64,000 nt of DNA from contig OY759222.1 of the NCBI GenBank assembly GCA_963662175.1, forward strand, positions 13,526,222-13,590,221, in the 5' to 3' direction. Position 1 is the first letter of the stretch. Each line of letters starts with the position of its first letter. Made by a program: the position numbers and the translations under genes. The notes beneath the pieces are model-generated. The model was not told where the DNA came from. It made no database searches and saw only the letters and a program-made list of their open reading frames with translations. The DNA comes from Aradus depressus (taxonomy: Eukaryota; Arthropoda; Insecta; Hemiptera; Aradidae). Below, piece by piece: positions 20,641-32,589 of the stretch.

Positions 20641-22440
20641 CTAAACCACTTAACCCTTTAATTTTAATGTTTATTTCTATATTTCCGTAAGAATGGAATG
20701 GTGATGGGGTGTATAAATCATGTCTGAAATAAGGTTAAATTCTGATTGTCCTACCCTCAAACCAAAACATATGTCAAGAAATGACTAATTTACGCCTGTA
20801 GTTTTTCAAGATTATTAAAATTATTTCCCTGGAGCAACGTTTGTCTACACCAGGCGTGGCCAACCCAAATGATCTTGCGGGCCACATTGGAAATGCATTA
20901 TAATCCCGCGGGCTGCATATAAAATTATATATCCCCATATTAGATTAGGACAAACATGTTTTGGTGTGAAAATTTAAAACAGAATTAATTATTGTTATAG
21001 TTTTTATTATTATTCATACAGTAGAACATGTCAGTAGAAAATAAACTTAGATCCATCAAAGAAAATATTGACGAATGGAAAAGCTCGGAAAGGCGGGATA
21101 GGCAGGAGGTTTGGAGGGCTAACCCATGGCCACCTCATCTATAGGGTGGCAGCCTCTATGTAAGGCAACTGAATATTAGCGCAAATTGTCGACTGGTTTT
21201 GGAGAGGAAGCGAAAAGTTAATTGATTAATTCGTTCTGGGGAAGTACATTGCCGGTTATCCACCGACAACTTTTTTCCCCCCTTTTATGCTTGGGAAAGT
21301 TAAAGAGTCTTATTATTTCAAGCCGCTTCTTAGATAATATAGTATTTTTGCATTATTATCAGGAACCATAAGTTTGGGTAAAAGTTAGTTAGTGTTTTCT
21401 CCAAAAGAGCGACGGTAGTTGAAGTAAGTAGAGATTAGCTTCATTATGCTTCGGGTAAGTTACCGCAAGTTGCCTGTAAAGTTGCCCTATCTAAAACGCA
21501 TTACACTTTTCTCCTGGAGATATCTTGTAATGTATGTGTCCGTAGCTGATCATAACCTGAGGGTGTTCTTATCTTCTAATTTCTACCTTGTCAAGAAAAA
21601 GTTGAAGAGATATCTTGTTTTTTATTGGTCGCTACTTCTCACAGACTCTTTTTGGACTATTTCTAGATGAAATATCCCGATGTAAAATTTCATAAAAATT
21701 GGGTTTGACATAGGAAAGACCATACAGAAAAACAAATGCTATTTAAACTGTACAGACCAGCAGATTTACAGCGATTCCTTTGAGATGTGTGGCCAATCAC
21801 TTGTGAAGAAGTAAGATTGTAGCTACACTTTAATTTAAGTTTAGTGCTTCACTCACCAACCCGGGATCTAACTTTATATGTTACTTAAATTTGCTTGGCT
21901 AAAACGAGAGGTATTATAATTTAATATTAATCCTTCGGAGTTTCAATCATAACACAAACTAGGCTGTTAATATAACAACTTTGAGAGTGTATTTAAATAT
22001 CAGAACTCAAGACAGATAACAAGAAGTGACAAGAACAGTTTGACTCGTGGAAACAAAAACAATAGGTATTCGACTTATGTCCAGCAGCAGAGAGAGAGAG
22101 AGTTTGAGTGAGGTGCCAAGCATCCCAGGTTCCAGAATCTGACTCCAGTGCATCTCCTTCCACGGTATTTGACCTCTGTTGTACCGAAGGGTTTATCATA
22201 GTCAATGTCAAATATCCTGTTTTGTACACTCTCGATGTCATAATTCGCGGTTCCTTGGCCGAGCCAATCTTAATAAACGGCTTAACAAAGATTTGCTTTT
22301 TCTTAACTGTTTCGAGTTTTCCGCCAAGTCACCTTCACCTCCTTCTCACACACTATTTCCACACAACTGAAATTTGTAACCAACTACTTTTAACAAGTAA
22401 CCAAGGTAACCCAGTAACACTAATAACTATAAACATAAGG
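20641..22440. other. Unresolved repeats, no credible gene
   Basis: 20851 starts CAGGCGTGGCCAACCC followed by GCGGGCCACATT, resembling a hAT-type terminus, but no matching right end was found. 21190-21260 is a D-like fragment on the minus strand. 22085-22105 is a (GA)n run. Frames in this stretch lack domains. Confidence 0.35.
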
Positions 22441-22449
22441 GCGTTTATC

Positions 22450-23835
22450 AGATTCTTAGCCAGTCAATAACCAATCAAAAACCAACGATTCCTCTAATAT
22501 TTGTAGCCAGTCACTATTACCATACAACCGAGGTAGCCAGCAACAATAACTATCGACATAAGATCGTTTTCCAGATTCTAAGCCAGTCAATAACCAATCA
22601 AAAACCAACGGTTGCTCTAATGTTTGTAGCCAGTCATTATTCCCATACAATTGAGGTTTGTAGCCAGTCACTATTCCCATACAATTGAGGTTTGTAGCCA
22701 ATCACTATTCCCATACAATTGAGGTTTGTAGCCAATCGCTATTCCCATACAATTGAGGTTTGTAGCCAGTCACTAATCTCATACAATTGAGGTTTGTAGC
22801 CAGTCACTATTCCCATACAATTGAGGTTTGTAGCCAGTCACTAATTCCATACAATTGAGGTTTGTAGCCAGTCACTAATCCCATACAATTGAGGTTTCCA
22901 GATTCTAAGCCAGTCAATAACCAATCAAAAACCAACGGTTGCTCTAATGTTTGTAGCCAGTCACTATTCCCATACAATTGAGGTTTGTAGCCAATCACTA
23001 TTCCCATACAATTGAGGTTTGTAGCCAGTCACTAATCTCATACAATTGAGGTTTGTAGCCAGTCACTATTCCCATACAATTGAGGTTTGTAGCCAGTCAC
23101 TATTCTCATACAATTGAGGTTTGTAGCCAGTCACTATTCCCATACAATTGAGGTTTGTAGCCAGTCACTAATCCCATACAATTGAGGTAGCCAATCACTA
23201 TTCCCATACAATTGAGGTTTGTAGCCAGTCACTATTCCCATACAATTGAGGTTTGTAGCCAGTCACTAATTCCATACAATTGAGGTTTGTAGCCAGTCAC
23301 TAATCCCATACAATTGAGGTTTCCAGATTCAAAGCCAGTCAATAACCAATCAAAAACCAACGGTTGCTCTAATGTTTGTAGCCAGTCATTATTCCCATAC
23401 AATTGAGGTTTGTAGCCAATCACTATTCCCATACAATTGAGGTTTGTAGCCAGTCACTAATCTCATACAATTGAGGTTTGTAGCCAGTCACTATTCCCAT
23501 ACAATTGAGGTTTGTAGCCAGTCACTATTCTCATACAATTGAGGTTTGTAGCCAGTCACTAATTCCATACAATTGAGGTTTGTAGCCAGTCACTAATCCC
23601 ATACAATTGAGGTTTGTAGCCAGTCACTATTCCCATACAATTGAGGTTTGTAGCCAGTCACTAATCCCATACAATTGAGGTAGCCAATCACTATTCCCAT
23701 ACAATTGAGGTTTGTAGCCAGTCACTATTCCCATACAATTGAGGTTTGTAGCCAGTCACTAATTCCATACAATTGAGGTTTGTAGCCAGTCACTAATCCC
23801 ATACAATTGAGGTAGCCAATCACTATTACCACTCA
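22450..23835. repeat. 34 bp minisatellite with higher-order structure
   Basis: The unit is 34 bp, containing GTTTGTAGCCAGTCACTA and CCCATACAATTGAG. It is repeated about 35 times with variants (CTATTCCCA, CTAATTCCA, CTAATCTCA). A longer insert block (CCAGTCAATAACCAATCA, CCAACGGTTGCTC) recurs near 22459, 22581, 22908 and 23333, giving super-units of about 330-425 bp. Since 34 is not a multiple of three, the short antisense frames across it are incidental. Confidence 0.9.
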
Positions 23836-23839
23836 ACAA

Positions 23840-24399
23840 GCAACAATGTGCCCAATTTTTTTACTCATTAAAAATAATTAAAATTTTATGATGATAATTG
23901 TTGATGTTTTATCAGCAAGAAGAGGGTTGTTGACGTAGCTTTACATGTAATCAGTCATTTTTAATTAATTAAATTTAGTTAATTAATTTCCTTTCTTCTT
24001 CGTGTTGTTAACGCTTGTCAGGAGGGGGAAAAAATTAATGATAACAGAAAGAAACAATGGGTGATAAGTGATATATGTTTCCGCTTATTGGCACTTAATA
24101 TTCAATAATATCTTGTATCATCAAAGTGTGTTTACCAATAATTAGTATTATTTAACTAATGTATTTCTCTGATTATCCGGTTTAATATTGTCATGCCACT
24201 TAGAATCCAATGTATCAACTTTAGATTGTCAACGCTCGCCGTGAAACTCCATTACACAGGAAAATGTACGCTCCACAACGATGTTTCATATGAGTCCTCA
24301 AAAATTAAAACTCACAATAACCAAAATTATCAAAATTGAGATGGCAGTGGTTCTTTTTGCAATTTTTTGAGCTGAATTCAAATATGGCGTTGGTTAGAA
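23840..24399. other. AT-rich spacer
   Basis: No gene recognised. A degenerate copy of the 18 bp word described in the next entry lies near 24305. Confidence 0.4.
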
Positions 24400-24818
24400 T
24401 CAAAAGTCACCATATCCTAGGTATAATGGGCCTAGAAGTTGAGAGTTGGAGTCCACTAGGATAATGTTAGTTTTGACATGCGTCTTTTAACCAATCAGAA
24501 AGCAGTATTTGCAAGCATAACCTTCTCAAAGAGGTTTATTTTGTGCTGTATTTTTTTGTACAATTACAACATGCTAATATTTTTACCTATGCTTTATGTA
24601 AAATTATAATTATGTGTCAATTTTAATCATTTTTCATTTTTAAAAATGATTTTAAGTTGTAATAATTGTAACAATAAAATATTGCATTTGAAAATGTTGA
24701 ATGGTTTTGATTTATTTATACATGTTTGAAAAAGTTGGTAACAAAACTAACATTATCCTATGTGATGGGAATCAAAACTCACATTATCCAAACATTGGTT
24801 TCAAAACTAACATTATCC
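24400..24818. repeat. Cluster of 18 bp repeats in both orientations
   Basis: The word TCAAAACTAACATTATCC occurs at 24801-24818, with close forms at 24742-24758, 24772-24789 and 24400-24417, and the inverted form GGATAATGTTAGTTTTGA at 24459-24476. Inverted copies at the edges of an AT-rich core suggest a small DNA transposon with subterminal repeats. Confidence 0.5.
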
Positions 24819-24884
24819 AAAATTTTACTGCTTTTATTTTTATAACGCTATATAAAAATCCGTTTTTTTTTTAATGTATTTATT

Positions 24885-25110
24885 TTTAAAGTGCTAACAG
24901 ATTGTAAAAAAACCAACTAAATTATAATAAGTAGACATATTTTTTAATTTAATAAAAATTAAGATAACTATTTTTCAAAAAAACTCTTCGGAAGTGTCTT
25001 TATCCCAACGATGTTTCGGGACGTTCCTACGTCCCATCATCAGATTCCAATTTGCGAGATATAGAAAAAAAAATAAGAAAACAATGTAACTATAACAATA
25101 TATAAAGATA
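24885..25110 (-). mobile_element. LINE-2 3' UTR fragment, antisense
   Basis: Complement of the LINE-2 3' UTR: AAGTAGACATATTTTTTAAT, then CTCTTCGGAAGTGTCTTTAT and GATGTTTCGGGACGTTCC. It is very close to the equivalent part of the LINE at 38650-39996. Confidence 0.7.
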
Positions 25111-26020
25111 TATGTACTAATCAATAATGATAATATTGAAATAAGTACTTACTATGATTGTAATTATTACCAGGATTACCCATTCTATCATGTTGTCATT
25201 TTTGAATAAACATCAGAAACATAAGTGTACACTCAAAATATAAGAGTAGATCAGGGCAAAATTCTATTTTACAGAAAAATAATGATAATAAGCAAAATTT
25301 GAGATGAATGTTTTGCTTTGCTTGCCTGCTTATTGATAAAATTAACAACACCCATCTCACTTTGTACCGCCTTCACCATGAACTCATACACGTTTTTTTT
25401 CTTTTTGGTTTACGATTGGAAAATAATGAATAAAGTTACTCATTGTAGTGTGGCTTATTTATTACGTCACTAAAATCCTTTCTGTTTTAGCAATATTGTT
25501 TATAGAATAAAAAAATTAATTATAAATTAATAAAAAAAAATCTAAATATAATATATGTATAGTTTCCATTTGTATCAACAAATTCACTTATGGTCCTCAT
25601 ACCGATTGTAAATATTCAAAATAAATAAAGTTTATAAAAAAAAAAAAAAAAAAAAAAAAACTTTTTGTTTATAATGTGTAGTATGATATTATATTTTGTT
25701 TTGACTTTAAAATACAAACTCTTCTGCGAGAAAGCTTGGTTATATATTGGCTGGCTAGGTGGAGGAAGCCTCAGAAAGTAATTAACAATATAACTATAAA
25801 GGTTTAATTTTAGCCAGGGGTTAGTTGTTGTGGTCCGAACACCCCTTGAATTAAATGAATAAGTCATTGTTTAATCTGAAGGGAGAATGTGGGGCGGGCA
25901 GTAACGCTTTGTTCTACCTGCGTTTGTGGGTTCCTAAAGTGTGTCTTTGTGTCAGAATGCTCGTTTGTTAAGCCCTAGACTGAGTGTGCTTTACAAAAAG
26001 CACATAGTATTCACATCATC
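25111..26020. other. AT-rich, no gene recognised
   Basis: Includes a 24 bp poly(A) at about 25637-25660. An antisense frame across it is an artefact of poly(A) and AT-rich DNA. Confidence 0.4.
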
Positions 26021-26270
26021 TTAGTTATTATGACTCATGCCCGGGCTTTAACTTCAAGGTCATATCGCCTACTACCAGAGCACTCTTTTGTCGCTCTGAT
26101 GGGCCATGAGCTCAACTCTACTATGGAAGTCTTAAATATTGCCTATAGTTTTTATTCACACACTTTAACGAGTACCTGACATTATACAGCCTCGGGACCA
26201 TTGCTTAACGTCCCATTCGAAAGATGGCTTGAACCCGCGATCTTGAGCTCAGTATGCAAGTACGCATATT
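26021..26270 (-). mobile_element. tRNA-derived SINE, diverged
   Basis: The tail and central landmarks are present (ATGACTCATGCCCGGGC, GAGTACCTGACATTATACAG). The hairpin region is deleted, joining CGAAAGATGGCTT directly to the B-box side (GAACCCGCGATCTTGAGCTC). Confidence 0.8.
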
Positions 26271-26339
26271 CTTCGGACAGGAGATTGAGGGTTTGTTTAC
26301 TATCTATAGTATAATCAGTTTTTTTTTTGTTTACTTCCC

Positions 26340-26790
26340 CAGCTGTACAAAGTATAGGGGAAGTAGTAAGTGTCACTGCTGCTGCTAAGGAGGTCTCTAG
26401 GCCATTGACGCTTAAGCGTTGGGGAAGTATGGCAGAATGGAGGGCACGGACTAGAGGATTATTGTGGAAACTAAGAAGAGAAAATAATTTTTATACTTGG
26501 TTTTAGCGGTGACAAAAGGTACGTTAAGGTCAGTGTGAAGAGTTTTGTTGGAGACATAGTAAGGAGGATGCGCTGGAGATTGGAAGCCTTGGCAGAACCG
26601 CAGAGTTCAAGTCCGTAAGTCCACATAGGTTTGAGTACTGCGTTGTGTATAAGTCGTTTTGTTTTCAAACTTAATTTGGATCTTTTTTCCAAGTAGTCTT
26701 AGTAAAAGTTTATAACGTCTGTTCATTTCTTGTCTTTTCAGTCTCTTGTGAGGATTCCAAGTTAGTCTTGGATAACAGCTGCAGACACTT
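26340..26790 (-). pseudogene. 5'-truncated Jockey-like LINE, copy 2
   Basis: The minus strand reads WNPHKRLKRQEMNRR (26700-26765), then KRSKLSLKTKRLIHNAV, then WTYGLELCGSAKASN. It matches the end of the ORF in the copy at 9930 and in the intact LINE. The frame is broken after the LQRI motif, and 26395-26440 matches the LKRQWPRDLL end in another frame. Bases 26340-26370 look like a D-repeat edge (CAAAGTATAGGGGAAGT). Confidence 0.75.
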
Positions 26791-27084
26791 CAGATATGGT
26801 CATATTTAATACCTGAATAAAGGAAGTGCAAAAAAAAAAATGAAGAAAGAATAATAATGAATTCTGGTGGAAGGTGAGATTTCGATGAAAGAGCCACAAT
26901 TATAAAAGAACAACCTGAAGGTTTTCCTTTTTTTTTTCTTTTTAGGAAAAATGTTCTGGATGGAAGGAAGAGACGGCATTGACGGAGAAGGGCTGGGCGA
27001 GGCCAAGCCCGGAAGATCATTAGAAAGACAAGTTGAGTGAAGAAGTAGAAAATCCATTGTTAGGAAACCGGGCAGAACTGAAAA
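26791..27084. other. Unrecognised sequence before the satellite
   Basis: No repeat partner or domain seen. Overlapping antisense frames are low-complexity. Confidence 0.4.
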
Positions 27085-28755
27085 GAGGTAAGGAGACGAG
27101 CACACCACACATCAATCTATTATGGGCTTAGTTGGGCTCTCCTCTTCAAGGATGTAGTCGTCCGTATTGACTGGGCTACTGTGTAGCCATACTGAGGTAT
27201 AGTCTGGGGTTGACAGGGGTACTAGGGTAGGGGACAAAACTGGGGAGTACTGGAGAGGTAAGGAGCATAGCACACCACACATCAATCTATTATGGGCTTA
27301 GTTGGGCTCTCCTCTTCAAGGATGTAGTCGTCCGTATTGACTGGGCTACTGTGTAGCTGTACTGAGGTATAGTCTGGGGTTGACAGGGGTACTAGGGTAG
27401 GGGACAAAACTGGGGAGTACTGGAGAGGTAAGGAGACGAGCACACCACACATCAATATATTATGGGGCTTAGTTGGGCTCTCCTCTTCAAGGATGTAGTC
27501 GTCCGTATTGACTGGGCTACTGTGTAGCTGTACTGAGGTATAGTCTGGGGTTGACAGGGGTACTAGGGTAGGGGACAAAACTGGGGAGTACTGGAGAGGT
27601 AAGGAGCATAGCACAACACACATCAATCTATTATGGGCTTAGTTGGGCTCTCCTCTTCAAGGATGTAGTCATCCGTATTGACTGGGCTACTGTGTAGCTG
27701 TACTGAGGTATAGTCTGGGGTTGACAGGGGTACTAGGGTAGGGGACAAAACTGGGGAGTACTGGAGAGGTAAGGAGCATAGCACAACACACATCAATCTA
27801 TTATGGGCTTAGTTGGGCTCTCCTCTTCAAGGATGTAGTCGTCCGTATTGACTGGGCTACTGTGTAGCTGTACTGAGGTATAGTCTGGGGTTGACAGGGG
27901 TACTAGGGTAGGGGACAAGACCGGAGAGTACTGGAGAGGTAAGGAGACGAGCACACCACACATCAATATATTATGGGCTTAGTTGGGCTCTCCTCTTCAA
28001 GAATGTAGTCGTCCGTATTGACTGGGCTACTGTGTAGCTGGTATAGTCTGGGGATGACAGGGGTACTAGGGTAGGGGATAAAACTGGGGAGTACTGGAGA
28101 GGTAAGGAGCATAGCTCACCACACATCAATCTATTATGGGCTTAGTTGGGCTCTCCTCTTCAAGGATGTAGTCGTCCGTATTGACTGGGCTACTGTGTAG
28201 CTGTACTGAGATATAGTCTGGGGATGACAGGGGTACTAGGGTAAAGGACAAAACCGGAGAGTACTGGAGAGGTAAGGAGACGAGCACACCACACATCAAT
28301 ATATTATGGGGCTTAGTTGGGCTCTCCTCTTCAAGAATGTAGTCGTCCGTATTGACTGGGCTACTGTGTAGCTATACTGGAGTATAGTCTAGGGATGACA
28401 GGGTTACTAGGGTAGGGGACAAAACCGGGGAGTACTGGAGAGGTAAGGAGACGAGCACACCACACATCAATATATTATGGGCTTAGTTGGGCTCTCCTCT
28501 TCAAGAATGTAGTCGTCCGTATTGACTGGGCTACTGTGTAGCTGGTATAGTCTGGGGATGACAGGGGTACTAGGGTAGGGGATAAAACTGGGGAGTACTG
28601 GAGAGGTAAGGAGCATAGCTCACCACACATCAATCTATTATGGGCTTAGTTGGGCTCTCCTCTTCAAGGATGTAGTCGTCCGTATTGACTTGGCTACTGT
28701 GTAGCTGTACTGAGATATAGTCTGGGTATGACAGAGGTACAAGGGTAGAAGACTA
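27085..28755. repeat. 170 bp satellite array, about 10 monomers
   Basis: Monomers start with GAGGTAAGGAG at 27085, 27255, 27425, 27596, 27766, 27936, 28099, 28269, 28440 and 28603. Spacings are 170 or 171 bp, with two of 163. Two start variants (AGACGAG and AGCATAG) run in the order A B A B B A B A A B. The shorter 163 bp monomers are both of the first variant and lack part of GTACTGAGGTATAG. The array borders are ordinary sequence. An antisense frame of 114 codons across three monomers is a by-product of the period. Confidence 0.92.
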
Positions 28756-29270
28756 AAGCAATCTTGAGCACAGTAGATGTTAAAACATTCATAACAAAAT
28801 TAAATTTTTTTTTCCCTGCGACAGTGATTTTGAAGAAATGTCATTAAAAGATATTTAATGAGAACATTCAGACATAACATTCATAACGAGTTTCAAAGAA
28901 TATTTTAGTCAAAAAATGTCCCAAAAAAATCTCAATTATGGTTCCCTTGAACCAACAGTAAGGGAATTTTTCTTCTTGATGAGATTTTCAGTAAATTATC
29001 ATGAAAATATAAAGATTGTTCCTTTTTACTTTCTCATCAATTTTATGAAAAGTAATATTCCCTTGAATAAAATTAGAATTCCCGATTTAAAAGGATTTAA
29101 ATATTTTAGAGTTTTTGAATTCGAAATGAAGTTTTTACGTCTTCTTCGATCGTGTGGCTGTCCGGAAATGGCATCTATACAAGCCAGATTTAATCCGCTT
29201 AAAAGACATTTATGAAAAAAACAGTTATGATCAATGAAAAATTACATAATAAAAAATCTATTCATATAAA
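28756..29270. other. AT-rich sequence with one unrecognised 99-codon frame
   Basis: The plus-strand frame 28916-29215 (MSQKNLNYGS to NPLKRHL) is open and less low-complexity than most here, and is preceded by a pyrimidine tract ending CCCTGCGACAG. I recognise no domain, and there is no second copy to test conservation. It could be an orphan exon, a transposon remnant or chance. Confidence 0.25.
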
Positions 29271-29279
29271 AGTTGTATA

Positions 29280-29700
29280 GGAAACTAAAAAGACACTATG
29301 TGTAATACGATAGTTCGAAGCCGAAAACCATTCTGAAGTGTCGTTTGAAACCAATTTGACGACCCATAGAAGTTTGCTCAATTTACGCGGAAACGGTTAG
29401 TCTTATCAAAAATTGGTACAAACCAAAAATGTTCCTTTTTAAATGTTCAACCGCTACTATGTCTCAGATTTGAGATAAAAAAATTATAGCACACGTGAGA
29501 ATGTAAAATACATTTCTGTAGCTAGTAATGTTTAAAACTCGTAGCAACTAATTTTAAAATATGGTTTTATGATATCTACCAATAATTAAATTATGTTATA
29601 AAAAAAAATAAAAAAAATTTTTTATCAGATATAGCCATAACATAATAGGACTCCCGTGCCAACCACTTTTGTAGAGATTTTTTATAGAAGCAAAAGACAT
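29280..29700 (+). repeat. Dispersed repeat E fragment
   Basis: Words GGTTAGTCTTATCAAAAATT, CTCAGATTTGAGAT and GATATAGCCATAACATAATA match the 11.3-12.3 kb copy. Confidence 0.5.
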
Positions 29701-29722
29701 TATCTTCCCACTGTTTTATTTT

Positions 29723-30236
29723 GACCAGAACCAGTCTTCAACGCAACAGCGTCATCTTCAGTGGTTCATCTATGATAACATATACAAATCATGAAAAGTA
29801 TAAATCTCAAAGCATTAGGGTATAGAGTAACAAAATAAAAAATGATAAACTTACCCCACCTATACAGCATAGCGGTTAAAGGACAACTGGCATAGCTCAA
29901 AGGGGTGGGGATATCTAGGTTCACTCACTCTACATACAAATACATTCATTCAAATATACACAATAACTAGTTTTAGTTACTGTGTATATAAAATGAATGT
30001 CTTTGTATGTAGAGTGAGTGAGTGAACCTAGCTATCCCCACCCCTTAGAGCTATGCCAGTTGTCCTTTAACCGCTGTGCTGTGTGGGTGGGGTAAGTAAA
30101 TTTATATTTTTTTATTTTGTTACTCTGTACCCTGATGCTTTAAGATGTATACTTATCATTATTTGTATATTTTATTTATTCTACCATAGAGGAACTAATG
30201 ACGATGACGCTGTTTCGTTTAAAACCGGTTCTGGTC
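29723..30236. repeat. 0.5 kb palindrome (two inverted 3' ends)
   Basis: The left arm (29723-29968) and right arm (29975-30236) are inverted copies, with an estimated 85-90 percent match and a loop of a few bases around AGTTTTAGTT. The outer ends read TTGACCAGAACC and GGTTCTGGTCAA. Each outer segment resembles the 3' UTR signature of retroelements (GATGACGCTGTT, then TTCTGGTCAAA). A diverged single arm is visible at 60745-60900. Confidence 0.75.
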
Positions 30237-30245
30237 AAACTTTAA

Positions 30246-31214
30246 TTAGTTAGTTAATCCGTTCTGGGGAAGTTATTCCAGTTTATGCACCCACATATTT
30301 TTATTTAGGAGTTAACAAAACCTTGAGCACGCCGTCCTTCTGAGGTGGCTTGAAGTATTTGTTAAAAAGCCCAACCCGTCCATCTCATCCCAGCTGCCAT
30401 ATCTAATCCTATATTATTATTCAGCTCTGAACAAACTGTAAAATGTGTTCACAGTATCGACAATTCAATATTTCGATTTGATCTAACCCCCAACAAAAGA
30501 TTTTCAGGGCGAGAATACATTGGTTTCCATGAAGTTTAGAGAGCTGAACAATAGAGCCCACTCTAATCTTAACAATACTGTTTGAATATTTTCGGAAATA
30601 CATATTTCCGAAGTGGAATTGAGGCTATAAAACATTGTCAACAAGAAGGTTATAATGCTTCGTTTTAGAGTGTGTGTACTTTATAAAATATACATAGGAG
30701 AGACTCAAGTGAAAATACGTTTTGTCACGGTACATAAAACGGTTAGCACATGTGCTAAAATAACACGAGGAAGTGCTGTTGTCTCTCATAATAGTCTTCT
30801 TACGTAAATGCATTACTGGGGTTGTTCAAAAGGCGACTTAGTTACCTAGCAGAAATACAACATTTTGTATCAATATGATAATTCTCTCATATAAAGATGG
30901 GGGAACTTTTGATGGAATGGGAAGGTGAATGTAATTGGAAACATAGAGATACAGTTGTAAAGGGACAATTGATAAACACCTTTTCCTCAATTCTAGAGAT
31001 GGGATATGTGTGTCTGCCCTCACGCACATTGTGCTGCCAGTTGAAATTCAGATGGGAAAACCCAGAGTCCATGAAATTTTAATTTAATTTTTGTATAGTT
31101 TATTTATAACAGAGTTCTTTTTGTATTTATTTATTTTATTTTTATAAATTAATTTTAAAATTTAATGTAAAAAAAAAAAGTTGTCAATTGTGGACGTTTT
31201 TTTATAATATTATT
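30246..31214. other. No gene recognised
   Basis: 30317-30345 is a short SINE-like scrap (CCTTGAGCACGCCGTCCTTC). Frames at 30421-31082 on both strands show no recognised domain. Confidence 0.35.
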
Positions 31215-31740
31215 TTATGTTTCCGCCCTCCCCCCTGACCCCACCTTCCCTTCGGCCGATATCACTATAAATTAATAAATGTCGTCCTTATGGGGTTTTG
31301 AATTTACTCATGAGAAATTACAAAAACGACAGTTTTTGAGTTATACCTTTCCCTAATCCCCGTTTTCCTTTGGTCGATTTGGCTGAAAATCGATAGTTCT
31401 TGTCTTTATGGGATTCTAGTCACACATATAAAGTTTCGTGTCGATAGATTTACTCTATCAGCAGTTATTAGAGTTTTTCTGTTAAGCCTCTCCCCCTTCC
31501 CTCTAATCGATTTGGCTGAAACTCAATAGGTGTCGTTCTTAGAAGGTTCTGGATACAAATAAAATCTTATGTGTCGATACAATTTTTCTAAAGGGAGTAA
31601 TTAGATTTTTTTTCAGACAGATTTTTTTTTGCATTATTGGAATCAGGCGGTTGGAAATCATGAAATTCCATTGAAAACTAGGCATCGAATTTTTGACCGA
31701 TTACATAACTTCCACTATACTTCGTATAGCTGAGAAAGTA
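31215..31740 (+). repeat. Dispersed repeat D, long copy
   Basis: Shows the internal periodicity of D: a CGATTTGGCTGAAA...ATAG..GTCGTTCTTA..GGTTCTGGATAC cycle occurring three times. It then has GAAATTCCATTGAAAAC, GCATCGAATTTTTGACCG and CTATACTTCGTATAGCTGAG. Confidence 0.65.
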
Positions 31741-32035
31741 AAAATAGTATAACCATGGGTTTACTAAGACCAACCCAGGGAGCAATTTTGAGTCGCATTC
31801 TATTTATTTTCTTGTCTCGTGACATGCCTGGGACCGACACTACTTTTCTTGTAACATATGTAGACGATATACTTCTCTTGTTGTCAGAAAATCAACATTC
31901 GAACACTGCAATAGACACTTTACAGAGTTCTTTAAGCATTCGCTAGTTCCCAAAAGAATACGTGAACAAATGATCTCTCTTCGACGGGTATATCGGCGAT
32001 GACGACTTAATGTTCGGAACATCCGACTACTGATG
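31741..32035 (+). pseudogene. Reverse transcriptase fragment of a LINE
   Basis: 31755-31946 reads PTQGAILSRILF, then TYVDDILLL, matching the PQG and (F/Y)xDD blocks of non-LTR reverse transcriptase about 40 residues apart. A TAG follows soon after. The variant YVDD differs from the FADD of the intact LINE, so it belongs to another family. It is a tiny relic. Confidence 0.6.
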
Positions 32036-32036
32036 T

Positions 32037-32353
32037 GAGGGCGCCAGTAGCTTACAGGTAGCGTGCTAGCCCAGTCGCGAGTTCGAAACCTGGCCGAGGC
32101 CCTTAGTTTATTTAATCTGCATGGTAAAAAAAAAACTTGAATACGCCATTCTTCAGATGAGACGTTGCGATGGTCCCGAGCCTGTGTGATGTCTTACTCG
32201 TTTGAGACCCCTATCTTAGGTAACTATATCTAAGTAGGCAAAATTTAGGACTCCCAATGTAGAGTTTTGTCCACCAGAGCGACGAAAGAGCGCTCTGGTA
32301 GTAGGCGATATGACTTCGTAGGTAAATCCTGCGATTGAGTCATAATAAATAAC
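32037..32353 (+). mobile_element. tRNA-derived SINE, diverged
   Basis: Head GGGCGCCAGTAGCTTACAGG, canonical B box GAGTTCGAAACCTGG, and tail GATTGAGTCATAATAAATAAC. The hairpin arms are degenerate (TTTATTTAATC / TAAAAAAAAAACTT), intermediate between types A and B. Confidence 0.8.
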
Positions 32354-32439
32354 TACTGACGAACCTCTCGTCTGTCAATTTGCAAGTGGGATTTGGGAGC
32401 ACTAGTAACATTATTCCAATTTGAAATTTTGTAATTACT

Positions 32440-32585
32440 AGGTATAAGAAAGTCATTCTCAGATTCACGATGTAAACCGCGAAAGCCAAGATGATACATA
32501 TACACAGTATCACCAGTTTAAAATCAAATGTGAGGAGACAGGATGTGCAAAAGTGGTTGGTATAAGACAGTATGGCCACGTCAAA
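32440..32585 (-). repeat. Dispersed repeat E edge
   Basis: Complement of the E end: GGTATAAGAAAGTCATTCTC and CAAAAGTGGTTGGTATAAGA, then GTATGGCCACGTCA. Confidence 0.45.
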
Positions 32586-32589
32586 TATA

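Noticed and set aside
20851..20960. hAT element
   Set aside because: CAGGCGTGGCCAACCC looks like a terminus, but no matching right end or 8 bp duplication was found.
22456..23432. Short antisense proteins with repeated GYKPQLYGN words
   Set aside because: By-products of the 34 bp tandem repeat, with no start context or conservation of frame.
22450..23835. CRISPR array
   Set aside because: Units are contiguous with no unique spacers, and the host DNA is eukaryotic. It is a minisatellite.
27282..27626. 114-codon repeat protein
   Set aside because: Exists only where one 171 bp monomer keeps frame. The array is a satellite.
30317..30345. Another SINE copy
   Set aside because: Only about 28 bases match, too short to call as a feature of its own.
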